DNA of 64,000 nucleotides, taken from Plutella xylostella (taxonomy: Eukaryota; Arthropoda; Insecta; Lepidoptera; Plutellidae). The stretch spans positions 1,560,001 to 1,624,000 of the forward strand of contig NC_063997.1 in the NCBI RefSeq assembly GCF_932276165.1, read 5' to 3'. Under the pieces are notes generated by a model. The model did no database searches, had not been told where the DNA came from, and saw nothing but the letters and a program-made list of their open reading frames with translations. Positions 55,749 to 64,000 of this stretch are shown here, piece after piece (positions within the stretch are counted from its first letter, which is position 1; each line of letters starts with the position of its first letter). Both the position numbers and the translations under genes were made by a program.

Positions 55749-56633
55749 CAGTGTTTTTCAACCTTTTTCATGATGCGACCCCCTTGGGAGGAAAAATTTT
55801 ATCGCGACCCCCTTGACCCTTCGGTTTTTTTTATCGTTTAAGTAAGTATATACAGGGTTATTGGTAAGTAGACCTGATCCTTTCAGGAGGTGATAGAGGA
55901 AGGCATTTCCAGTCGATTGAACCCTATAATGCATTATCCGAAACCCAACCATCCCCAAGACATTCAATATCTTCATTTAAGTTTTTAACTTTTTTACTTT
56001 TGGCTTAAAAAAACTAGAAAGTATATTTTAATTACTTTCCTGTTTTACATATAAGTAAAACCCCAATAAACCAATCAAATTAAGCATTATTTGACTTAAA
56101 TTAGACACAATACTTACCTCAAAATAGTTAAACATTTTTTTTAATATTCAAAACAAATAAGTTAAATTAAAAAAAGAATGTCACAACAGTTTTCTGCACT
56201 ACAGCTTAAAAACATTGTGAACTTATGTTATTGTGTCTAATAAAATTTTAGTCGAATAATGCACATGTATTTGATTATTTTAATTAGTTTATTAAGGTGT
56301 CAATCATGCAAAACAACGAAAAAGTAATTGAAAAATGGGTAGTTTTTAAATTTTCGAGTTTAAGCTGAAAGTTTTGGCAAAAACTTAAATATTTAAATTA
56401 AACATCATAGAAATGGTCCAGTTTCAGATAATGATTGTATTATTGGGTAATATCCATAAATAACCCTACAGGGTGTATATGTGAATGTACAGTATTATTA
56501 TTTATGGTATATATAAATTTTCTTTATTAATATTTTTTTTCTTAAGTACCCAGTTTTTTCGATTTTTGGCGACCCCCCTACAGAGGCTTCGCGACCCCCC
56601 GGGGGCTCGCGACCCACAGGTTGAAAAACACTG
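55749..56633. mobile_element. hAT-type element with CAGTGTTTTTCAACC ends
   Basis: Perfect 15-bp inverted ends CAGTGTTTTTCAACC / GGTTGAAAAACACTG and an 8-bp duplication CTTTAGAG (55741-55748, 56634-56641). Subterminal GCGACCCCC blocks repeat on both sides. It is 885 bp with no transposase. Confidence 0.9.
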
Positions 56634-56851
56634 CTTTAGAGTGATGGTGGTCCGGAAGCTACAGTCCATATAATTACAATAGTCATGAAAATAAAGAGTG
56701 CGTTTTTTCAAAGACTACTTGTAATTTTCAGTGTTAAAATAAAACACCAATGGATCATTGATTTTTAACAGATTTATGCTTAAAGGAATGAATAGGTACA
56801 TCGATTGAATAGATCCATTTCCGTTTTCATTACTTTGTTATTATTATTATA

Positions 56852-56950
56852 CAGGTTGTTGCAAAAAGAGTATACTAAGCTGAAAGGGGGTCATTCTGAA
56901 CATCTTTTGTTCTACGAGTTTTGGAAATTTGCTAATTTTGCAACACCCTG
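56852..56950. mobile_element. Short MITE, CAGGGTGTTGCAAAA family
   Basis: 99 bp, CAGGTTGTTGCAAAAAGAGT to TTGCAACACCCTG with TA flanks; the internal ATTCTGAACATCTTTTGTT is shared with a half-element at about 44771-44880. Confidence 0.7.
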
Positions 56951-57762
56951 TAGATGCACTGTATATCTTGTAGTAACATAATGTTTTATGACAACCCCCA
57001 TGTTTGTGAATTAAATAATTACAGTGTTTCACTGTAACCTTTTTGTTTAATTCAAACGATGAATATAAACAAGGCGAGTGGTTGTTTAAGTAAACTGGGA
57101 ACTTTGGCCGTAGAGCCACACATTTAGTTAACGGTGTTGCCACACACTACCGAATTATTTTCCTTTAGGTAGATACGCTTGATCGAGTCAACACTATCAT
57201 CACATAAAAATCATCCACTGCTCGACACACCTAGGCCGTAATCATAGGGTATGAGCAGCCTATGAGTAAGTAGGTCTGACACCATGCCTCGGCTATCATG
57301 AATAAACGAGAACGTACAAAAATTCGCACGAAAGTGCACGAATTTGGCCATAGGTCTATTATTATTATGAAATTATAAATACTATTTATATTTTTCTGTT
57401 TTTACTACAAATAAAGATTTTTATTGCATTGTATTAAATTCTTTATTGCACATGAAATTAAAGTGTGCAGACCCTCAGCTAACTTAAACAGGTGTGGGCA
57501 GACCCTCAGCTAACTTAAACTTGAGGTCGCTCAGAGGACTCAGAGCAACGCATTTAGTCAAGTCGGAACCTCAGAAGTCACGAATTATTGTACAAATGTT
57601 CCGGTACACTGCTGCCGTCGTATTGCTAAGATTTAAATAATTTACTTTTAAAGTATTTGTGTGTATTCCAAATATTATCGGAATTCAGCAAATTACAGCA
57701 CTTACTGTCAGTTTCACATTTGTGAACTTCAAGTTAAGTAGAGTTTAATCAATTTAGCAATC
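56951..57762. other. No gene recognised
   Basis: A 27-bp direct repeat GCAGACCCTCAGCTAACTTA at 57466 and 57497; otherwise AT-rich sequence before the non-LTR element. Confidence 0.5.
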
Positions 57763-57769
57763 TGCTTCT

Positions 57770-60245
57770 CTTTATATTAGTAAAATTCGCCCCCCTAAGG
57801 CTAAACCTAGAACTCTCCTTCAATGCAATTTTGGTGGCATGGTTCTGGAAAACCTTCGCAGTGATGCGCGGGCTGCAGCTTGGGACGAGGTATTTAATGC
57901 TGATACGGTGGATGAGAAGGTGTCAGTGTTTAATTCTCTTATCATCCAGCTGTATGACGTCCATGCGCCCGTCAGATCTGTCAGAATGAAGCATTTCCCG
58001 GCACCATGGTTGACTGACGAAATCAAGATCGTTATTAATCGGAAGGTTGCAGCAAAGTCCAAATTTAAATCTCGACCTACTGACCTTAATAGGGACAAAT
58101 ATACTGCGCTACGTAATCACTGCAATAAGGTGTGTAGGGACGCACAACGACGCCATATTCATGAATCAATTCAAAACGGTGATCCAGCCAAAGTCTGGAA
58201 TTTCCTCAGGTCACTCGGAGTTGGTAAATCCCGCTCTCAAACTTTTCCTGCAGATCTAGACTTAAACCTTCTTAACCAACATTTTACATCGTCAGTAGCC
58301 ATGGATAGTGCAACTAAACTTAGAACATTGAACAATCTTTCTACTATACCAACTCCTGACTTTTCCGAATTCAACTTTAGCCATTTTACTGATTGTGACA
58401 TTGAGAGAAGTATACTTGCCATCACTACGAACGCTGTCGGTAGTGACAGCATAAGTCGGAACGTGGTACTCCCTATCCTGGACATAATCCTTCCCGTCAT
58501 ATCCCACATATTAAATTTTTCCATCTCCTCTAATACGTTCCCATCCTCTTGGAAAGACGCCCAAGTAACTCCTTTGCCCAAAAAATCCAACCCATCCTTT
58601 TCAGACTATCGCCCTATCTCCATACTTCCTTTCCTTTCCAAAGTCCTCGAACGTCTCGTCCATCACCAGCTGAACAGGTTCTTAGTGCAGAATAATCTCA
58701 TGAATCCTTACCAATCTGGATTCCGCCCAGGACACAGCACGGTAACGGCATTAGTAAAAATCACGGACGACGTTCGCCAGGGTATGGAGAACGGAGAGCT
58801 GACTGTGCTGTCGCTACTTGACTTCAGCAATGCTTTCAACACAGTGGATTTCGATATCCTCTTGGGGGTATTACGTTCTCTTAATGTATCTCCAACGGTA
58901 ATTGACTGGTTTCATAGTTACTTGCACGGACGCCGGCAGCGAATCCGTATTGAAGAGTCCTACTCTGTTTGGTGTAGTACTACGGCTGGTGTCCCGCAAG
59001 GTGGCGTGTTGTCTCCTCTTCTCTTCGCAATATTCATAAATAGTATATCCAACAACATCTCTTCTTCCTACCACCTTTATGCAGATGATCTACAAATTTA
59101 TAACCATGCTCCAATTTCCGACCTCCCAGTTGCCATACATAAAACCAACACTGACTTGGATTATATACTGGCGTGGAGTCAAAATCACGGTTTGAAAGTC
59201 AATCCAACCAAAACACAAGTCATTATATTAGGCAGCCCCAGATTCAGCTCATTTGTTGACTACAATGCCCTCCCTCCAATAGTTTTTGATGGTGTCCACA
59301 TACCTTGGAGTAAACAGGTGAAAAACTTAGGGGTCTACATGGACAATGCTATGACCTGGAAGACGCAGCTTGATGAGGTCAGTCGGAAGGTGTTCGCTTC
59401 TGCAGGGTCACTCCGCAGACTGCGAAATTTCTTGCCCACAGCCACCAAAATTGTGCTTTCTCAATCCCTACTTCTTCCTATTCTAGATTATGCCGACTCA
59501 TGTTATCCCGATCTTACCGAAGAGCAACTTAACAAACTTGAGCGCCTCCAGAATGTCTGTATACGGTTTATATTTGGTTTACGCAAGTATGATCATGTTC
59601 CAGAGTATCGTGCTAAGCTCAAGTGGCTCCCCATTCGCCTTCGCCGGAATACTCACATTCTTTCACTTCTTTACTCAATACTGTTTAACCCAGCGTACCC
59701 CGATTATCTCAAAGAGCGATTTCACTTTCGACATGAATCCCACAGCCGGGGATTACGTTCTTCAGAGAACCTACGGCTGAATATTCCACCTCATACCACA
59801 AAATTCTTTAGTGACTCTTTCACTATACAAGCAATCACCCTATGGAACGATCTCCCACTTAGTATACGGAAAGCACCGTCATTGGCCTCATTCAAAAGGA
59901 TGTTAAAAGACCATTTCCTCGGCTCTTGATTGAAGATCACTATATCCTCTTTAATATGCTTATTATTATATATAAGTAACATGGTATTATGATGCTAGGT
60001 ATATAAATTATGTATGTAAATATATTGTAGGTAGTATGTTTTGGTATATTAAATATTTATGGTATATTCTTTATTCCTGCTACACTTTACCCTTTACATC
60101 TAAATATCCTTCCACCCAAAGGTTGTCTGGAAGAAATCGCTTTTAGCGATAAGACCGCCATTTGTACATATGTGTTAGATTAAGTTTTGTATTGTTGTCC
60201 ATATTTTTGTGTGCAAATAAAGAATATCTTATCTTATCTTATCTT
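57770..60245 (+). mobile_element. Non-LTR retrotransposon (CR1/Jockey-like), 5'-truncated, with intact RT ORF and 3' tail
   Basis: It comprises the RT ORF (57839-59929), a 3' UTR and a TTATC microsatellite tail ending near 60245. The 3' UTR segment from CCTTCCACCCAAAGGTTGTC (about 60109) to GCAAATAAAGAATATC recurs at 23340-23480 and 39267-39401, which defines the family's 3' end. No endonuclease domain precedes the ORF: the frame is closed by TAG just upstream of about 57763. I could not place the true 5' end or a target-site duplication. Confidence 0.85.
57839..59929 (+). CDS. Reverse transcriptase of a non-LTR retrotransposon
   Basis: The 696-codon uninterrupted frame encodes an RT that in this family copies element RNA at the nicked target. 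Landmarks: N-terminal linker with PAPWLTDEIK (about 54-63); fingers YRPISILPFLSKVLERL (about 256); palm motif A DFSNAFNTVD (about 327, first catalytic Asp); GVPQGGVLSPLLF (about 384); motif C YADD (about 414, catalytic Asp pair); and a C-terminal region with WLPIRLRRN and LWNDLPLSIR typical of CR1/Jockey-type elements. The upstream endonuclease domain is absent, so by itself it should not be autonomous. The open frame argues for recent insertion. Codon use and GC are higher than the flanks. The ATG at 57839 may not be native, since the frame extends about 25 codons further upstream. Confidence 0.93.
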   Translation: MVLENLRSDARAAAWDEVFNADTVDEKVSVFNSLIIQLYDVHAPVRSVRMKHFPAPWLTDEIKIVINRKVAAKSKFKSRPTDLNRDKYTALRNHCNKVCRDAQRRHIHESIQNGDPAKVWNFLRSLGVGKSRSQTFPADLDLNLLNQHFTSSVAMDSATKLRTLNNLSTIPTPDFSEFNFSHFTDCDIERSILAITTNAVGSDSISRNVVLPILDIILPVISHILNFSISSNTFPSSWKDAQVTPLPKKSNPSFSDYRPISILPFLSKVLERLVHHQLNRFLVQNNLMNPYQSGFRPGHSTVTALVKITDDVRQGMENGELTVLSLLDFSNAFNTVDFDILLGVLRSLNVSPTVIDWFHSYLHGRRQRIRIEESYSVWCSTTAGVPQGGVLSPLLFAIFINSISNNISSSYHLYADDLQIYNHAPISDLPVAIHKTNTDLDYILAWSQNHGLKVNPTKTQVIILGSPRFSSFVDYNALPPIVFDGVHIPWSKQVKNLGVYMDNAMTWKTQLDEVSRKVFASAGSLRRLRNFLPTATKIVLSQSLLLPILDYADSCYPDLTEEQLNKLERLQNVCIRFIFGLRKYDHVPEYRAKLKWLPIRLRRNTHILSLLYSILFNPAYPDYLKERFHFRHESHSRGLRSSENLRLNIPPHTTKFFSDSFTIQAITLWNDLPLSIRKAPSLASFKRMLKDHFLGS

Positions 60246-60646
60246 ATATTCTCAGCAGTTATGGCACCAGCATGATTTTTTTTTAAATAAGAAGCAGTAA
60301 CATTACGAATGTACTCAATTTACTTTTAAACCATATCGATTGAAAAACCCCGCTTTAAAGAATAGCCTAGATGTATAAATATACCTAGGTATGTAGAGCC
60401 ATCGGATTGTTTCATAAAAAGGCCTATCATAACTACTGGAAGCGACCGATGAGTGATAAAGATTGATGGTAGGACGAAAAAGCTACCGTCAGCAGCGTTC
60501 GAAAACATAGCATCGTCGGTACCTTCAAAGTTTATTTGTTCCCAACAGGGGCGGTACCACGAGTGTCACTCTTTCCTATTACGTTCTGAAAGGGCTACTG
60601 AATTTACGTATTAAATCAAGCTAAGGAAAACGAGTCCCTTGAATAA

Positions 60647-60788
60647 GGGTCTCAGCACATATAAGCGTAACGTAAAGGGATCGCCTCTTTTTCTTCTGTC
60701 AACCAGTAGAACGCAAGTCCGCGAATGCCTGGTTGACAGGAGAAAAAAAAACGATCCCTTTACGTTACGCTTCCATGTGCTGAGACCC
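60647..60788. mobile_element. Harbinger-like MITE
   Basis: GGGTCTCAGCACAT ... ATGTGCTGAGACCC, TAA on both sides, long inner arms with GCGTAACGTAAAGGGATCG. Relatives of its core occur at 20395-20480. Confidence 0.75.
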
Positions 60789-61359
60789 TAAATCAAGCCT
60801 ACGAAATACGAGTCCCTTGAATAAAGCTGCGTAATGGGGACTACCGTTTTTTTGCTCACCAGTTGGCGCCACTGTCGGCTGAGGTTAAGAGGTACCATAG
60901 CTGTCAAACTTATCAAAAGAGACTGTATCAAATTGGCGCGAAATAAAGTTTTAAAATTTTGAATCTTATAAGCTTATTAATTATAAAATAACTATCATCA
61001 CATCGAGTTACTATGCCGCAATGTAGTGTAGATCCGTTATGTTCGGAAAGAAAAGGAGGACTTATGTTAACAAGTGATATAACTGTTCTAAAACAGTGGC
61101 ATGTGAAATAATTATTATCCGACAATCTCTTGTTTGTGAAAATCATTATAACCAATTTCAGAAAGAACATAATGTAAATAAGGATTAGGCATTTAATAAA
61201 TACAATAAAAATAAAAGAATTACACACTGATTTAACTTTTATTTATCCTTTCCGTTTAAACACACTGCTATACAAAAAATATAACACATTAGTAATCCAC
61301 ACAATGAATGCTGGTTGAGTTGTTAGTTGAAACTAAATAATGGTAGTATAGTATACTAA

Positions 61360-61504
61360 GCCCCTGTTTCACAATGTCTGGTTAGGCGCTACCTGTCGGA
61401 TAAAATACATGCTGTCACTGTCTAAAAAATTATAACAGAGAGTGACAGCATGTAGGTATTTTATCCGTCAGGTAGCCACTAACCAGACATTGTGAAACAG
61501 ACCC
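61360..61504. mobile_element. Harbinger-like MITE
   Basis: GCCCCTGTTTCACAATGTCTG pairs with CAGACATTGTGAAACAGACCC; TAA on both sides, 145 bp, almost fully palindromic. Confidence 0.75.
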
Positions 61505-61526
61505 TAAGTATTATATTATTTGTGGG

Positions 61527-61745
61527 GGTGTCAGTACCTGCACCTGGCTCACTCGAATGGAGCCTTTGTGCATATCGCCTTAAGGTCTAAACTCCACTCC
61601 TAAGCTTGGACCATTTCCTACCACGCTGGTCCTCTGCAGGTTGGTGGGTTCGAAAATCTAGATGTGCAGGTTTTATCACGATGTTTTAATTAACCGTAAG
61701 AGCGATGGTATACATTGTACATAAATTCCAAAGTACTCATTGGTG
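61527..61745 (-). mobile_element. SINE body fragment, same family, tRNA head missing
   Basis: Reverse complement matches the body of the SINEs at 34.5 and 53.4 kb (CATCGCTCTTACGG, AACCCACCAACC, AGCGTGGTAGGAAATGGTCC, GTGCAGGTACTGACACCCCC). It is truncated before the promoter boxes. Confidence 0.75.
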
Positions 61746-61811
61746 ATAATATCTAGATCTGGAGTTTAATTTTTAGTGTTCACACTGCTATACAAAGTTT
61801 CTGAAGGCCAC

Positions 61812-61896
61812 TCAACAGTACACTGAATCATTTTGTTGTATGATGCTGTCCTCTACGTTTCCAACCAAGTTACTGTTACGGTCATAGTCTTGGTAT
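61812..61896 (-). CDS. Possible terminal exon of an unidentified gene (partial)
   Basis: On the minus strand a good acceptor (TCTTTTTACAG) opens 27 codons, YQDYDRNSNLV ... IIQQNDSVYC, then TGA at 61812-61814. The exon begins with one base completing a codon. An AATAAA lies about 580 bp downstream (near 61230, minus strand), compatible with a 3' UTR that later took in a SINE and a MITE. The composition (acidic and polar, no low complexity) looks more like protein than chance, but I recognise no family and found no upstream exon before the window edge. Confidence 0.35.
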
Positions 61897-64000
61897 CTGT
61901 AAAAAGAAAAAACATAGCTGTTACCTAAGCAAACAAGCATACACTTCGTAAAAAATAAGTTTGTAAACAGTAAACAAACTAACCTCGAAATTAGCTGCTC
62001 TTTGAGACTGCTTATTTTTGCGCCTCTTTTCCTTAATTATTCAGCTTTCAACGACAAATAATCCATATTTGCGATAATTTCGCAAAAAGAGATCACTTTT
62101 CAACAGGGAAATGAACGAAAATATAATTTATCACGAAGCCCGCCAAACAAATTATATGAAAAGTAAAATGTCACTTGCTCTCAGTGCACACCAGCGCCCC
62201 TAGCGGCAAATTCACACGCGTTAGCCCCCATTTGACAGCAGCCGTGACTGCGCCTCGCGATATGATAATAATAAGTGAGGTGTTTGGTTGTTCGAGATTT
62301 TTATTACGGTAATCGTATGTTATGTCTTGCCTCGCCCGGGAAATCCCCATTTTTTCGGGGAAATAAATCAAAATATTTGTCTTTTGGTTCACAAAGGGTA
62401 GTAATAGTAAAGTGTTGGGAGTCATTTTCGTGATTGTTTAGATGAGAGGAAATGTCATTTGTTTTGAGAAAGTAAAGCGCGGCTTGAATGAGTTCAAAAT
62501 GATCAAAATATAAAAGTTATTTATTCAGGATACGGGTTTGCTATCTATCTAATGCTTCGCCACCGCCACCGGTATTATTCAGTTAAATTATTAAGGTAGG
62601 TACGAATAGAAAATCGATACGAAAATAGACCAAAAGCTGCCCTGAATATCCTGTTGGTAGGTAAGCTAAAAGATAACTATTGGCATTATGCTTTGCTGTA
62701 AAGTCGAATTTGTTTGTAACCGGATGATGATTCCGTAATTAAAACTATGAGTACGATATATTTGTTAGTAATGAATACATTTACACAATATTTGCATTAT
62801 ATATCTCAAGGAATATATAATTATGTTAGTATTGAATACATTTACACACTATGCATTATTTCTCAAGGAAGCTGTTCACCGGATGCGTGGCTTGATCAGA
62901 AACCAAAACTATTCCGATGTGATGTGTTTCCTTGGGCCACTGCCTTACCACTTCTACCACCGAAAAAATGCAATCACCAACCCTAATCGGTGGAATGGGA
63001 GCAACTTAACACGCCCTTCCATGCTTAAGCGCTCTGCCACCAACCCTTACAAGGTACGGCAACCAATTAACTGTGAGATGCCTGGAGTTGAGTCTCCAAC
63101 GAAGCTCTTACCTTAATCTACCCGCATAACCCTAAAAAACGAGTGCAGATTGCGGCCAACTGTCGCCACGGCTAACGAGTTTGCACGAACAGTAACGACT
63201 TTTTCATGGTCTTGATAACGGTTAAAAAAACGTTTTAAAAAGTTACTGTCAACGGACGAGAGTGTAGCCGGCACTAATATGTACCTATGCTGAGCTTGGA
63301 CATGTAAGTAGAATATTTTAGATAATTAAATTAAGTAACTTTGAAACCTCCAAAGCTTAGGAAAAATGTAATTTATGAGCCGCTGTCTCGTTGCATTTAA
63401 AGAACACCGGTTGCGTGACAACTCTTGTTCGTTCGTGTTTTTTATTATAATGTAGAGTGACCCACTGACTGCCCCTGATGACCATGATGATGCGTAGCAA
63501 CGCCATCGTTATCGGTGGGTTACTTCCGATATTTCCCACCGTTAAATAACTATTTATATGTATACTTACATAATATTTATGTAGATGGATGTATTGCCAA
63601 CAGGCAGCTGACACAAGTAATCAGCGGATCCCAGCTCGTATGCGAATACGAATGATAAAATGCTTTTTGTGAAATAGTTTTGGCTCATCATTTGCATTTT
63701 GTTGCTCGATGGTTATTTGTTAAACGATAGGTTTCTATGTTTTTTGAATCGCATCATCGCTTAGTTACAGAGGTCAATGGTTGTCTCGGGTTCGAATTCT
63801 GAAGTTCGATGTGTTTGTGCATAACCATTACAACCAACTATTACTAAAGTAGGTACAACATTATGTAGAAAAGATAAAAAAATAACGAGACAAATATTCA
63901 AACCAACGAAGTACAATCCACCAAAGCTATTAGCGCTAATAGTTCCACAGCGAAACAAAAATAGAAGAGCAGCGAAAAAATCCGTTTAAGATCGTTTTTT
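61897..64000. other. No gene recognised
   Basis: A 65-bp imperfect tandem duplication at about 62750-62875 (GAATACATTTACACA, TCTCAAGGAA) precedes a GC-richer block (62870-63115) that looks like a dispersed repeat but that I could not name. If the exon at 61812-61896 is real, its upstream intron would occupy this region. Confidence 0.4.

Noticed and set aside
57820..59074. Minus-strand and alternate-frame ORFs overlapping the RT
   Set aside because: Shadows of the RT coding sequence.

Overview
The window is animal nuclear DNA, almost certainly from a moth or butterfly (Lepidoptera). It is AT-rich and has many short coding exons with GT-AG introns. About half of the recognisable non-genic sequence is young transposons: hAT elements with 8-bp target-site duplications (TSDs), PIF/Harbinger-like MITEs with TAA/TTA TSDs, TA-flanked MITEs, tRNA-derived SINEs and 5'-truncated non-LTR retrotransposons. 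I see no prokaryotic operon, CRISPR array or rRNA.

Layout. Positions 1-12.3 kb: repeats only, no convincing gene. Positions 12.4-27.7 kb (minus strand): a PDXDC1-like gene of 16 exons (about 694 aa), full of partial exon duplications. Positions 27.9-30.0 kb: a stack of transposons nested up to five deep. Positions 30.2-32.5 kb (plus strand): the mitochondrial complex I subunit NDUFS8/ND-23 in five exons. Positions 33.7-37.4 kb (minus): a deoxynucleoside kinase (TK2/dNK family) in five exons. Positions 38.0-47.9 kb (minus): a cytochrome P450 of the CYP3 clan in ten exons. Its eighth exon, carrying the ExxR motif, is split by a 1,382-bp hAT element. Positions 48-57.8 kb: repeats plus one doubtful small secreted ORF. 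Positions 57.8-60.2 kb: a non-LTR retrotransposon with an intact 696-codon reverse-transcriptase ORF. Positions 60.2-64 kb: MITEs, a SINE and a possible orphan terminal exon (minus strand).

The four host genes are not an operon and share no pathway, although ND-23 and perhaps the nucleoside kinase serve mitochondria. The most interesting features are structural. One PDXDC1 exon has spawned at least five intronic copies that share one frameshift. Another exon has an in-frame alternative copy with matching splice phases. The P450 carries a clean transposon insertion whose removal would restore the frame exactly. All exon joins were made by eye from splice consensus, reading phase and recalled family similarity; no alignment or transcript data were available.
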